The notes under the pieces: generated by a model
Told to the model about the DNA's origin: nothing
The model's database searches: none
The model's input: only the letters and a program-made list of their open reading frames with translations
Shown here: one piece after another, positions 43,013-51,599 of the stretch
How positions within the stretch are numbered: the stretch's first letter is position 1
Layout of the letters: the number at the start of each line of letters is the position of its first letter
Made by a program: the position numbers and the translations under genes
Origin: Roseinatronobacter bogoriensis DSM 18756
Lineage (GTDB): Bacteria > Pseudomonadota > Alphaproteobacteria > Rhodobacterales > Rhodobacteraceae
Direction: 5' to 3'
Length of the DNA: 64,000 bases
Assembly (NCBI RefSeq): GCF_004366635.1
Contig: NZ_SORN01000008.1
Coordinates: 62,001 to 126,000 of the forward strand

Positions 43013-43339
43013 TCAGCTGACTTCGAAACTCTGCGTCTCGGAATAGACCGAGCCGTCATCGTCATACCAAGTGAAGACAAAATCTGCCGACTCGTCGACC
43101 TTGACATCGAATTCCATGTAGGGGTTTGCCGAAATGGCGGGTTCCATCGTCACATCAAGCACTAGCTTGCCTGCATATTCGCAGGTGAACCGGTTGATGA
43201 TCTGGCGGGGGATTTCATTGCCCGATCCATCGCGGCGCAAGCCGGTTTCCATGTTATGGCTGATCAGGGTTTTCACTTCGATCACGTCGCCAGCATTGGC
43301 AGAGCGTGGAAGGCGGATGCGGGGTCTGACGTCAGACAT
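43013..43339 (-). CDS. soxZ: SoxZ, sulfur carrier complex subunit
   Basis: 108 residues from ATG 43339 (AAGGAG upstream). Immunoglobulin-like beta sandwich without a signal peptide; it is exported with SoxY. Recognisable text: RIRLPRSANAGDVIEVKTLI, MEPAISANPYMEFDVKV and the FTWYDDDGSVYS ending. It holds SoxY and presents its Cys arm to the other Sox enzymes. Confidence 0.96.
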   Translation of the reverse strand: MSDVRPRIRLPRSANAGDVIEVKTLISHNMETGLRRDGSGNEIPRQIINRFTCEYAGKLVLDVTMEPAISANPYMEFDVKVDESADFVFTWYDDDGSVYSETQSFEVS

Positions 43340-43386
43340 ATGATATTCTCCTTGTAAAGAGGGGGAAGGACGGGCGTGGCCAGGCG

Positions 43387-43803
43387 TTAGCCGCCGCAAC
43401 CGCCGATTGTGACCTTCACTTCAACTGCGCCGCGGGCAAAGCTGCCATCCGCCATCTTGGCGATTGCGACCACGTCTTGCGTGCCACCCAGACGGATGCG
43501 CGTGGCTGCGCGTGACGTTGCCGCGCCTTCGCCAAAGCCGAATTTGGCCACACCGGGCGTGGGGTTGCCGGCTGCAAGCAACAGGATTTCGGTTGCGCCG
43601 GGTGCTTCAATTGCAATCGGTACAGTGTTGCCGTTCTCGGCGATTTCGGGTGCGTCGATTGTGACACCGCCATCTGTAACGGATGCGCCGCCAGTGAATG
43701 CGGAAATAGCGTCATCAACAGCCGAGGCGATTGCCGCGCCCGGAACCATTGCGACAGCGGCTACGCCTAGGCCCATTGCCATGGTATCGCGTCTTGTCAG
43801 CAT
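43387..43803 (-). CDS. soxY: SoxY, sulfur carrier with C-terminal Cys arm
   Basis: 138 residues with a Tat signal (TRRDTMAMGLGVAAVAMV) that would carry the SoxYZ pair to the periplasm. The mature protein ends in the diagnostic G-G-C-G-G swinging arm; its Cys carries all sulfur intermediates. The beta-rich core has the usual NTVPIAIEAPGATEILLLA stretch. GAGAGG precedes ATG 43803. It lies between soxX and soxZ in the standard XYZA order. Confidence 0.97.
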   Translation of the reverse strand: MLTRRDTMAMGLGVAAVAMVPGAAIASAVDDAISAFTGGASVTDGGVTIDAPEIAENGNTVPIAIEAPGATEILLLAAGNPTPGVAKFGFGEGAATSRAATRIRLGGTQDVVAIAKMADGSFARGAVEVKVTIGGCGG

Positions 43804-43861
43804 TGATAAATCCTCTCGTGGTTGGTGTTTCGGGGGACTGTCCCGTATTTTTGCTGCGTTG

Positions 43862-44356
43862 TTACCAGTCGGTCAACGTCATCAGATAGGCCACCACATC
43901 TTCGACCTGCTGGGCCGTCAGAAGCGTGGAAAAGGTTTCAGGATTGTAGGCGCGGGCGGTGTATGCCTCGCCCGGGCGAATATAGTCGTCTGGGTTGTCG
44001 TTATAGAACGTGGGCATCATGCTGTCCGGGAACATCCGCTTGGCGTCGGAAACAATGCCCCGCAGTTCCGCTTCGGACCAGCGCGCCCCGGCCCCGTCAA
44101 CGGGAGGGCCGATATCTCCCTGAAAATCGTGCTCTGGCATGTCCGAATTCACGTGACAGGACAAGCAGTTCCCGATTGAGCGGCTTGAGAACGCCTCTGC
44201 TCCGGCGGCGGGGTCGCCTGGGGTCCCGGTCAAAGAAGCCGGAATGGCAATTTCATCTTCCCAGACAATATCCGCCGGTGAGATATCTGCATAGCTTGCC
44301 CCGCCCCAAATCACTGCCGTGGCGGCAAATGCTGCGGAAAGTGATCGTCTTGTCAT
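43862..44356 (-). CDS. soxX: SoxX, monoheme cytochrome c subunit of SoxAX
   Basis: 164 residues with a signal peptide (to ~22). One heme motif, C-L-S-C-H near residue 65, and a Met-ligand region SMMPTFYN near 112. With SoxA it oxidatively attaches thiosulfate to the SoxY Cys. GGGAGG precedes ATG 44356. It is the first gene of the main operon; the ~195-base region upstream holds the soxW terminator and candidate promoter and operator. Confidence 0.95.
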   Translation of the reverse strand: MTRRSLSAAFAATAVIWGGASYADISPADIVWEDEIAIPASLTGTPGDPAAGAEAFSSRSIGNCLSCHVNSDMPEHDFQGDIGPPVDGAGARWSEAELRGIVSDAKRMFPDSMMPTFYNDNPDDYIRPGEAYTARAYNPETFSTLLTAQQVEDVVAYLMTLTDW

Positions 44357-44425
44357 GAATGCCCTCCCAGACGGTTACACGGTGATGCGCTCTCCCAAGC
44401 TCACCGTGCTGCGACAATAGACCAC

Positions 44426-44486
44426 AGTATACTAATGCTGCAAATGAAAATTCGCTTTTTTGCATATTGTTTTTTGTGAATATTCA
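44426..44486 (-). promoter_or_regulatory. Candidate soxX promoter and operator
   Basis: An AT-rich tract upstream of soxX. The perfect 10-base palindrome TGAATATTCA lies at 44477–44486 and a TATACT hexamer (minus strand, 44426–44431) could be the –10 element, about 70 bases before the soxX start. The core TGAATATTC recurs upstream of soxB. In studied sox clusters the soxW–soxX region is a SoxR-controlled promoter, which fits. Confidence 0.5.
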
Positions 44487-44496
44487 TTTTTGTGAA

Positions 44497-44528
44497 AAAG
44501 CCATGCCCGGTTTCTCTGGCATGGCTTT
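44497..44528. terminator. Terminator after soxW
   Basis: AAAGCCATGCC / GGCATGGCTTT, an 11-base perfect stem with a 10-base loop. T-rich on both strands: the minus strand runs into TTTTTCAC after the stem and the plus strand into GTTTTT. It ends the soxVW transcript 24 bases after the soxW stop and separates it from the soxX promoter. Confidence 0.85.
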
Positions 44529-44551
44529 GTTTTTAAGGAAGATATAAGCAA

Positions 44552-45121
44552 TCAGTCAGAGCGTTCTTGCAGCATTCGGGCGACGTAATGCTGAAAGTGT
44601 TCTTCGCCTTCATAGCCCTTTTCCAGCACCCATTGCAGCATCAACCGTGTGGTGCCGCGCTCGAAGGCGCCGGGCATTGTCATCACTGCCGCATCGCGCA
44701 TTGAACCCGATTCGGGGGCGGTTTCGGGCGCAAAAACCAGCGTCGGTGTGAACACAACACCCCAGCGCCGCGCCATGTCACGCTCGTCCATGGTCGTGCC
44801 GTCAAAATCGGTCACCGGAATATTTCCGAACAGATTGATCTGCACGACCATGAAATCCTCGGTCAGCATGCGCGTGATCTCAGGGTCGGGATACACGTTT
44901 TCATGCATCCGCGTGCAATAGATGCACCCGCGTTGTTCGAACATCAGCAACAGCCGCTTGCCCTGTGCCTGCGCATCTTCCAGATCATCGCGCATGTCGC
45001 GGAATGTCTCGACCAGCCAGTCGGGTTTGTGCAGCCCATCTTCGCCCACTGGTGTTGCCTGTGCCGTGACAGCAAGCAAAAGCCCAACCAGTGCCGTGCC
45101 AATCAGTTTCCGTATTCCCAT
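44552..45121 (-). CDS. soxW: SoxW, periplasmic thioredoxin-like protein
   Basis: 189 residues with a signal peptide (to ~22). Thioredoxin fold with the redox motif C-I-Y-C near residue 66 (MFEQRGCIYCTRMHENVYPD) and cis-Pro in VVFTPTLVF. It receives electrons from SoxV and keeps a Sox component, probably SoxY, reduced. A strong GGAGGAGG site precedes ATG 45121. It follows soxV by 27 bases and has its own terminator. Confidence 0.94.
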   Translation of the reverse strand: MGIRKLIGTALVGLLLAVTAQATPVGEDGLHKPDWLVETFRDMRDDLEDAQAQGKRLLLMFEQRGCIYCTRMHENVYPDPEITRMLTEDFMVVQINLFGNIPVTDFDGTTMDERDMARRWGVVFTPTLVFAPETAPESGSMRDAAVMTMPGAFERGTTRLMLQWVLEKGYEGEEHFQHYVARMLQERSD

Positions 45122-45148
45122 GACATCCTCCTCCCCGTTTTGATGTGG

Positions 45149-45886
45149 TCAGCCGATGTTGGCGAACCACGGAAAAATCTCCAGCATGCCTTCGGCGATA
45201 TACGCGATCGAATCTGTCGCGATCAGCACGGCGAACAAAACCAGCATCGCGCCCATGATCTTTTCGACATGCGCCAGTTTGCCGCGGTGACGGCTGACCC
45301 AGTTCAGGAAAGGGCGCGCAAACAGGGCCGCAATGACGAAGGGCAATGTCATGGCCAGCCCGTAGACAGCCAGAAGCGCCGCGCCTTCCCAGATATTTCC
45401 CATACCTGATGCGATCATCAGGATGGCCGCCAGCGCCGGGCCAACACAGGGTGTCCAGCCAAAGCCGAATGCCAGCCCCATCACATATGAACCGATCACG
45501 GATTTCGGCGCAGCAGAGGTTTCTATGCGCGCTTCGCGATACAACAGCGAAATTCGGAACACACCCAGAAAGTGCAACCCAAAGACAAACAGGATTGCTG
45601 CCGCGATCCATTTCAGAATGTCGCGATAGGCAATGAATGTCTGGCCAAGCGCCGTGGCCCCCATGCCAAGCAACATGAAGATGGTCGTCACCCCAAGTGC
45701 AAAAGCGATCGACGCCAGCACAAGCCGCTTTTGTGCACCCGGCGCAAGCCCCTGTTCGTCGCGCAGTTCCGACATGGACAAACCTGCCATGTAACACAGG
45801 TAGAACGGAACAATGGGCAGGATGCAGGGGGACAGAAAGGACAGAAGCCCCGCCAAAGCCGCGCCGCCAAAGCTGATATCAAACAT
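45149..45886 (-). CDS. soxV: SoxV, CcdA/DsbD-type membrane electron carrier
   Basis: 245 residues with six hydrophobic helices. Conserved Cys in SFLSPCILPIVPFYLCYMAG near residues 20–31 and GWTPCVGPALAAIL near 137 shuttle electrons from cytoplasmic thioredoxin to periplasmic SoxW. LIATDSIAYI near the C-terminus is typical of the SoxV branch. ATG 45886. It is divergent from soxS across an 82-base control region. Confidence 0.94.
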   Translation of the reverse strand: MFDISFGGAALAGLLSFLSPCILPIVPFYLCYMAGLSMSELRDEQGLAPGAQKRLVLASIAFALGVTTIFMLLGMGATALGQTFIAYRDILKWIAAAILFVFGLHFLGVFRISLLYREARIETSAAPKSVIGSYVMGLAFGFGWTPCVGPALAAILMIASGMGNIWEGAALLAVYGLAMTLPFVIAALFARPFLNWVSRHRGKLAHVEKIMGAMLVLFAVLIATDSIAYIAEGMLEIFPWFANIG

Positions 45887-45950
45887 ATGCTGTAAACCTT
45901 GCTTGTCTCGTTCCGCGCAAATGCATCTTCTGGTTGCTATCCAGAGATCG

Positions 45951-45972
45951 ACATATTACTTTGTTCATATGT
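45951..45972. promoter_or_regulatory. Inverted repeat in the soxS–soxV control region
   Basis: ACATAT and ATATGT with a ten-base spacer; the right arm overlaps the soxS start codon. This is the other place where SoxR is known to act in related clusters. It shares only AT-richness with the TGAATATTC sites, so operator status is weak. Confidence 0.3.
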
Positions 45973-46379
45973 TTAATATCACGCGTCAATCCCTTCTTTA
46001 CGCTGCTGCGCAGAAAGCCTTTGTGCTTGCAATGGTGCTGTCCCTCTTTGGTGGGGCAGCGGCGCAGGCGCAGGACTTGCGTTTGATTATGGTCGAACAG
46101 GCCGGGTGTTATTACTGCCGCGTCTTCAACCGGGATATCGCGCCAATCTACGAAAAATCTACCGAAGGGCTTGCCGCGCCACTGGTACATGTACAGCTCC
46201 GCGGTGAGCTTCCCGAAGGCGTCACACTTGACTCGCGCCCCTTCGTGACCCCAACATTCATCCTGATTGGACCAGATGGCGCTGAGATCGAGCGTTTGAC
46301 TGGTTTTCCCGGAGAAGATTTTTTCTGGCCCTATATCAGCGATATGATCGCAACGGCTCAGGCCGGCCTGTCGCGGTAA
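45969..46379 (+). CDS. soxS: SoxS, periplasmic thioredoxin-like protein
   Basis: 136 residues. A signal peptide (FVLAMVLSLFGGAAAQAQ, cleavage ~35) is followed by a compact thioredoxin domain with G-C-Y-Y-C near residue 48 and cis-Pro in RPFVTPTFILIG. SoxS reactivates SoxYZ in Paracoccus. The start ATG 45969 has no good ribosome site, so translation may be weak or the transcript nearly leaderless. It is the first gene of the plus-strand soxS–soxR–soxT group. Confidence 0.9.
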   Translation: MFNITRQSLLYAAAQKAFVLAMVLSLFGGAAAQAQDLRLIMVEQAGCYYCRVFNRDIAPIYEKSTEGLAAPLVHVQLRGELPEGVTLDSRPFVTPTFILIGPDGAEIERLTGFPGEDFFWPYISDMIATAQAGLSR

Positions 46380-46482
46380 CCTGACGCAGACCGCTACCTT
46401 TTGCGAAACGCATGTGCTATGCTGCACGGTGAATGAAAGGTACAACGCCTGAGCGCAGACTTGTGCGACTGAAAGTTCACGC

Positions 46483-46875
46483 ATGCCGGACGGACAAAAC
46501 CGCGACCAGGATCTGCCAATTGGGGACGAGATGGCAGTGAAGCGCCGACAGGCGCGTTCAACGATGGATTTATCGCAAGAAGAATTGCAGGCCGAGGCCC
46601 GAGAGGCATCGGAATTCCTTAAGGCGATGGGCCATGATGGTCGGCTTCTGATGCTGTATTATTTATGCGAGCGTGATCACTCGGTGGCAGAGTTGGAACG
46701 GCTTATCATGTCGCGTCAGGCCGCAGTCAGCCAGCAGCTTGCAAGACTGCGCCACGAGAAATTGGTTTCGACACGGCGCGAAGGCAACCAGATCTTCTAC
46801 TCTCTGGCAGATGAGCGTGTGCGCGAAGCCATTCATCTGATCCAACGCCTGTTCCGGGCGCCCGGCCCGGGATGA
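46483..46875 (+). CDS. soxR: SoxR, ArsR-family repressor
   Basis: 130 residues. Winged helix of the ArsR/SmtB type: LKAMGHDGRLLMLYYLCERD, SVAELERLIMSRQAAVSQQLARLRHEKLV, TRREGNQIFYSLADERV. It should repress the sox promoters until sulfur species oxidise it. Sensing in studied SoxR/SqrR proteins uses two Cys; here the first (YYLCERD) is present, but the C-terminal helix (HLIQRLFRAPGPG) has none. That is notable for its mechanism. It lies between soxS and soxT. Confidence 0.92.
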   Translation: MPDGQNRDQDLPIGDEMAVKRRQARSTMDLSQEELQAEAREASEFLKAMGHDGRLLMLYYLCERDHSVAELERLIMSRQAAVSQQLARLRHEKLVSTRREGNQIFYSLADERVREAIHLIQRLFRAPGPG

Positions 46876-46949
46876 TCCAGATCAAGGCCGTGTTTCCTGT
46901 GTGCATGTCATAAGCCTCCATCAGCGATGCTGGGTGCACAGGTGCGGCT

Positions 46950-48017
46950 ATGGACCTTTATGACATTATCGACCAGTTCGGCGAAGGCAATATCGAGGCC
47001 CTGATGGGGCTTCTGGTCGGGCTTGTGTTCGGCATCGCGGCACAACGCTCGCGCTTTTGCCTGCGTGCTGCAACAGTGGAATTCGCACGCGGTCAGATGG
47101 GCCCAAGGCTGGCAATCTGGCTTTTGACCTTCTCGACGGCTGTCGTCTGGGTTCAAGGGGCGCAGGCGCTTGGGCTTTTCCGTGTGACTGATGCGCGGAT
47201 GATGGCGGTGCCGGGGTCGTGGTCCGGCGCGGTGATTGGCGGGCTGATGTTCGGGGTTGGCATGGTGTTGGCACGCGGCTGTTCCGGGCGGCTACTGGTG
47301 CTGGCAGCCACAGGAAACCTGCGTTCGGTCATCGCTGGCATGGTCTTCGCCATTGTCGCCCAGATGAGCCTTTATGGCTGGCTTGCGCCCTTGCGCAACA
47401 GCCTTGCTGCAATGTGGATCACGCCAGAGGGGCGCAATCTGCATCTGTTGCAGATGGTGGGCCTGCCCGAAAATCTCGCGCTTTGGTTCGGGGTTGCGTT
47501 GGCGGTGCTGGCGATCGTGCTGGCGCTCCGCAACCAGCTTGGTGTGCGCCCGCTGATCTTTGCCTCCGGCGTTGGCTTTGCGGTTGCACTGGGTTGGATG
47601 ATGACATGGAATCTGGCCCAGATCAGTTTTGATCCGGTCAATGTGACCTCGGCCACCTTTACTGGGCCGTCTGCCAATACGCTGATGTTCTTTCTGAACC
47701 CGAACCCTTCGCTACGTTTTGATGTCGGGCTGGTGCCGGGCGTTGTATTGGGGGCGTTTCTGGCCGCTTTGTTCAGCAGAGAGTTGAAGTGGCAAGGCTA
47801 TGATGGCGCCGAGGCGATGCGCCGGTCGTTACTGGGTGCCGCGCTGATGGGCTTTGGTGGAATGCTGGCGGGGGGTTGCGCGATCGGTGCGGGTGTCACA
47901 GGCGGATCGATTTTTGCGGCCACAGCGCTTTTGGCTCTTTTGTGCATGTGGATCGGTGCAACCCTGACAGATCTTCTGATAGACCAGCGTGCAGACCGCA
48001 AAGCCTTGGCATTCTGA
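46950..48017 (+). CDS. soxT: SoxT, YeeE/YedE-family sulfur-compound transporter
   Basis: 355 residues with about nine hydrophobic segments in two halves. Conserved Cys motifs line the family pore: QRSRFCLRAATVEFARG near residue 32, ARGCSGRLLVLAATGNLRS near 110 and AGGCAIGAGVTGGSIF near 310. Relatives (TsuA) import thiosulfate by relaying it between Cys residues. It stands 74 bases after soxR, and the genetic link supports uptake of a sulfur ligand for sensing or use. ATG 46950. Confidence 0.9.
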   Translation: MDLYDIIDQFGEGNIEALMGLLVGLVFGIAAQRSRFCLRAATVEFARGQMGPRLAIWLLTFSTAVVWVQGAQALGLFRVTDARMMAVPGSWSGAVIGGLMFGVGMVLARGCSGRLLVLAATGNLRSVIAGMVFAIVAQMSLYGWLAPLRNSLAAMWITPEGRNLHLLQMVGLPENLALWFGVALAVLAIVLALRNQLGVRPLIFASGVGFAVALGWMMTWNLAQISFDPVNVTSATFTGPSANTLMFFLNPNPSLRFDVGLVPGVVLGAFLAALFSRELKWQGYDGAEAMRRSLLGAALMGFGGMLAGGCAIGAGVTGGSIFAATALLALLCMWIGATLTDLLIDQRADRKALAF

Positions 48018-48041
48018 ACGACGTATCCGTGTTCTGGCCAT

Positions 48042-48064
48042 GGCCCCGGCATTGCGCCGGGACC
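48042..48064. terminator. Hairpin between convergent soxT and gyrB
   Basis: GGCCCCGGC / GCCGGGACC, a nine-base stem with one mismatch and an ATTGC loop, in the 57-base gap between the two stop codons. Probably a shared terminator. Confidence 0.6.
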
Positions 48065-48074
48065 AGCCCTGTGA

Positions 48075-50492
48075 TCAGGCGTCCAGATTCTCGACACTCA
48101 ACGCATTGCGCTGAATGAATTCACGCCGCGGCTCGACCACATCGCCCATAAGCTTGGTAAAGATATCATCGGCTTCTGCCAGATCGTCGATCTTGACCTG
48201 CAACAGGGTGCGCGCCTCTGGGTCCAGTGTCGTTTCCCAAAGCTGGTCAGGGTTCATTTCCCCCAAGCCTTTGTAGCGTTGTAGGGACAGGCCCTTTTCG
48301 CCCTCTGTCAGGATTGCTTCAAGCAGATCAACCGGGCCGTAAATCTTCTGCTTGCGGTCGCGGCGGATAAGCTCGGCAGGTTGGGAATAGATTTCCTGCA
48401 AGCTTTCGGTATGGCTGGACAGACGCCGCGCCTCGCCCGAACGCAGGACAGGCCCATCCAGCCTGCGCACTTCTTCTACCCCCCGCAGAACCCGCGACAG
48501 CCGCAACCCCCCGTCCTGAGTGGGGCGACCTTCCCATCCGCGTTCATATTCGGCCGCGACAAGGTCCAGACGCTGGGCAACACTATCGGCCAGTTGCTGC
48601 GGATTGGCTGACAAAGCCTCTGGCAAAAGCGCGCCCGCGATGCTGGCCTGTTCCAGAATATGCTGCGGGTAATGCGTGGGAAAGGCGACCAGCGAGCGGC
48701 GCACGGCACGCGCTTCGGTCACCACGCGCGCCAGATCCTGCCCCACAATCTCTTCGCCTGTGGCCAGACGCAGGGCCGCACCTTCGACGCCCTGTTCAAT
48801 CAGGTAATCTTCCAGTGCAGGCTTGTCTTTCAGATAGACCTCGGATTTTCCGCGCGCGACCTTGAACAAAGGTGGCTCGGCAATATAAAGATGCCCACCC
48901 TCGATCAGTTCGGGCATCTGGCGGAAGAAGAAGGTCAGCAAAAGCGTGCGAATATGCGCGCCATCCACATCCGCGTCGGTCATGATGACGATCTTGTGGT
49001 AACGCAGCTTGCTCAGGTCGAATTCGTCGCGCCCGATCCCGGTGCCCAGCGCGGTGATCAGCGTGCCGATTTCCTGACTGCCAAGCATTCGGTCAAAGCG
49101 CGCGCGCTCTACATTCAGGATCTTGCCGCGCAAGGGCAGAACGGCTTGATTCTGGCGCGAACGGCCCTGTTTGGCCGAACCACCAGCCGAGTCGCCCTCG
49201 ACCAGAAACAGTTCCGACTTGGCGGGGTCGCGTTCCTGACAATCAGCCAGTTTGCCGGGCAGTGACGCCACATCCAGCGCGGTCTTGCGCCGTGTCAACT
49301 CGCGCGCCTTGCGCGCGGCTTCGCGGGCCAGCGCGGCCTCAATGATCTTGCCAACAATCCCCTTGGCATGGATCGGGTTTTCCTCGAACCATTCGGCCAG
49401 CTTTTCATTCACCAGAGATTCGACTGCCGGGCGCACCTCGGACGAGACAAGCTTGTCCTTGGTCTGGCTAGAAAATTTCGGGTCCGGCACCTTGACCGAC
49501 AAGACGCATGTCAGCCCCTCGCGCGCGTCATCGCCGGTAAAACTGACCTTTTCCTTCTTCGCGATCCCTGACGATTGCGCATAGGCGTTGATCGTGCGGG
49601 TCAGCGCGCCACGAAACCCCGCCAGATGCGCCCCGCCATCGCGCTGTGGGATATTGTTGGTAAAGGGCAGTACCGTTTCATGATAGCTGTCATTCCACCA
49701 CATCGCGATCTCAACACCGATTTCGTCGCGCTCGCCCACAATGTAAATCGGCTCTGCCATCACCGGCGTTTTCGAGCGGTCCAGATGGCGCACGAATTCA
49801 CGCACCCCGCCTTCATAGAACAGCTCGGATCGCAACATTTCGGCGGGGCGGTGGTCTTCCAGAATGATCCGCACGCCCGAATTCAGAAAGGCAAGCTCGC
49901 GCAGCCGGTTTTCCAACGTCTTGAAATTGTAATCAAGATTCGAAAAAGTATCGGTCGAGGCAAGGAACCGCACTTCCGTGCCGGTCTTGTCGCCTGCATC
50001 CCCCACCACTGTCAGATGCTTGACCGTATCGCCGCGTTCAAACCGCGCGACATGTTCCTTGCCCCCGCGCCAGATGCGCAGCTCCAGCCAGTCCGACAAT
50101 GCGTTGACAACCGAAACACCCACGCCATGCAACCCGCCAGAAACCTTGTAGCTGTTCTGGTCAAACTTGCCGCCTGCGTGTAGCTGGGTCATGATGACCT
50201 CTGCCGCAGATACGCCTTCTTCCGTGTGAATATCGGTCGGAATTCCGCGCCCGTTATCCATGACCGATACTGAACTGTCGGCATGGATGATGACGGTAAC
50301 AAAATCGGCGTGCCCGGCCAAAGCCTCGTCAATACCATTATCGACGACCTCATACACCATGTGGTGCAGGCCAGACCCATCGTCAGTGTCACCAATATAC
50401 ATGCCAGGGCGTTTGCGAACAGCATCCAACCCCTTGAGAACCTTGATCGAATCAGCGCCGTATTCGTCGCGCTTGGCGGCTTCAGCAGACAT
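48075..50492 (-). CDS. gyrB: DNA gyrase subunit B
   Basis: 805 residues, normal for GyrB. GHKL ATPase: VVDNGIDEALAGHAD with the catalytic Asn/Glu region near residue 45, DNGRGIPTDIH near 78, and GGLHGVGVSVVNALS near 120. Toprim domain: LVEGDSAGGSAKQGR near 430 and the metal-binding MTDADVDGAHIRTLL near 505. The C-terminal QRYKGLGEMNPDQLWETT motif contacts GyrA. The GyrA partner is not in the window. GAGGA precedes ATG 50492. Confidence 0.98.
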   Translation of the reverse strand: MSAEAAKRDEYGADSIKVLKGLDAVRKRPGMYIGDTDDGSGLHHMVYEVVDNGIDEALAGHADFVTVIIHADSSVSVMDNGRGIPTDIHTEEGVSAAEVIMTQLHAGGKFDQNSYKVSGGLHGVGVSVVNALSDWLELRIWRGGKEHVARFERGDTVKHLTVVGDAGDKTGTEVRFLASTDTFSNLDYNFKTLENRLRELAFLNSGVRIILEDHRPAEMLRSELFYEGGVREFVRHLDRSKTPVMAEPIYIVGERDEIGVEIAMWWNDSYHETVLPFTNNIPQRDGGAHLAGFRGALTRTINAYAQSSGIAKKEKVSFTGDDAREGLTCVLSVKVPDPKFSSQTKDKLVSSEVRPAVESLVNEKLAEWFEENPIHAKGIVGKIIEAALAREAARKARELTRRKTALDVASLPGKLADCQERDPAKSELFLVEGDSAGGSAKQGRSRQNQAVLPLRGKILNVERARFDRMLGSQEIGTLITALGTGIGRDEFDLSKLRYHKIVIMTDADVDGAHIRTLLLTFFFRQMPELIEGGHLYIAEPPLFKVARGKSEVYLKDKPALEDYLIEQGVEGAALRLATGEEIVGQDLARVVTEARAVRRSLVAFPTHYPQHILEQASIAGALLPEALSANPQQLADSVAQRLDLVAAEYERGWEGRPTQDGGLRLSRVLRGVEEVRRLDGPVLRSGEARRLSSHTESLQEIYSQPAELIRRDRKQKIYGPVDLLEAILTEGEKGLSLQRYKGLGEMNPDQLWETTLDPEARTLLQVKIDDLAEADDIFTKLMGDVVEPRREFIQRNALSVENLDA

Positions 50493-50613
50493 GCAAAAAA
50501 ATCCTCGTTAGACTGCCGCCCTTATAGGCAGTTGTCGCGGGTTTGTCACGCGTCAGACACAAGATTTAGCGGTTTTCCCCGGCACGCGCAGGGCATGTCA
50601 TGCCAAGTCGCGG

Positions 50614-50638
50614 TTTTCATCCTTGGTCAAATATCCTC
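50614..50638 (-). repeat. GAG(GA)TATTT…CAAG…ATGAAA short intergenic repeat, copy 4
   Basis: The minus strand reads GAGGATATTTGACCAAGGATGAAA, a diverged member of the repeat family seen near other gene ends, located between speB and gyrB. Confidence 0.45.
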
Positions 50639-50702
50639 GGGGGGATGTCGTCATTGTGCGCCATTGGTTCAAGAACAATGGCGACGCGGCTTTGCTGCAA
50701 GA

Positions 50703-50723
50703 AGGGGGGCAGACAGCCCCCCT
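50703..50723 (-). terminator. Terminator after speB
   Basis: AGGGGGGC / GCCCCCCT with a five-base loop, seven bases after the speB stop. The minus strand continues TTCTTGC and the plus strand CTTTTCT. It ends the polyamine operon. Confidence 0.7.
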
Positions 50724-50729
50724 TTTCTG

Positions 50730-51599
50730 TCACGCTGCCTGGCCTTCGTTTTCGACAATTATGCCCATCAACGCGTAAGTCAGTTGCGCTGCAGTGAAAT
50801 TCCAGACATCCCAGCCCGTGATAGGGGCCAGTTCGACCACATCCAGCCCGACACAGCGCCGCCCTTGCAGTGCCGAACGAACCAGCGCGAGCGCCTGATA
50901 ATAGCCCAGCCCGCCGGGAACGGGCGTGCCCGTTGCGGGCATGATATGGGCATCAAGTCCGTCCACATCGAAACTGACATAGACATCTTCGGGGAAATCA
51001 TCAGGCAGGGTCACATCATGGATATTGCCTGTGACCAGATCTTCGGCATCGATGAAAATTACGTTGTTGGCGGCACGGATTTCGGCTTCTTCCTGACACA
51101 GCGCGCGCACACCATATTGCGCAAGCGGGGTGCCTTCTTCCTCGACCAGTAGTTGCATGACCGATGCATGAGAGTGCCGAAACCCCTGATAAGCGCGGCG
51201 TAGATCGGCATGGGCGTCGATCTGGATGATTCCGATAGGGCGGTCCAGCGCCCGTTTCACGCCCATCACCGCCGCCCAAGTCAGGCTGTGCTCGCCCCCC
51301 AGAGTGACCGGAATATGCCCTGCGCGGGCAATGCTCTCGGTGCGTGCGGCCAGACTGTCCAGCGCGTATTCCAGCGGGACCGAACAATCTATGGCCGGGG
51401 TTGTGTAAATCCCTTGCGCGCAGGGCTCGAAGCCGCGCCACAGGCGTTCCAACTGGTCAGATGCCTCGATCAGCGCTGCAGGCCCGTCGGCCGTGCCAGA
51501 ACCATAAGAGACTGTTTTTTCCAACGGCATCGGCACGATCTGGAAACGTGCATCGGGGCTGCGTTCGGATTGTGTCAGTTCGGAATCGAGAAAGATCAT
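50730..51599 (-). CDS. speB: Agmatinase (ureohydrolase)
   Basis: 289 residues from ATG 51599, overlapping the preceding stop by four bases. Arginase-family metal motifs: TLGGEHSLTW near residue 90, IQIDAHADLR near 116 and YVSFDVDGLDAHIMP near 200 supply the His/Asp ligands for two Mn ions. It hydrolyses agmatine to putrescine and urea. It follows arginine decarboxylase and the carboxyspermidine genes in one operon, so agmatinase is far more likely than arginase. Confidence 0.93.
   Translation of the reverse strand: MIFLDSELTQSERSPDARFQIVPMPLEKTVSYGSGTADGPAALIEASDQLERLWRGFEPCAQGIYTTPAIDCSVPLEYALDSLAARTESIARAGHIPVTLGGEHSLTWAAVMGVKRALDRPIGIIQIDAHADLRRAYQGFRHSHASVMQLLVEEEGTPLAQYGVRALCQEEAEIRAANNVIFIDAEDLVTGNIHDVTLPDDFPEDVYVSFDVDGLDAHIMPATGTPVPGGLGYYQALALVRSALQGRRCVGLDVVELAPITGWDVWNFTAAQLTYALMGIIVENEGQAA

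Noticed and set aside
35665..48017. Additional sox genes (soxG, soxH) or a reverse dsr system
   Set aside because: All genes between the two terminators are accounted for by soxF to soxT; none has the metallo-hydrolase features of SoxG/SoxH or dsr signatures.
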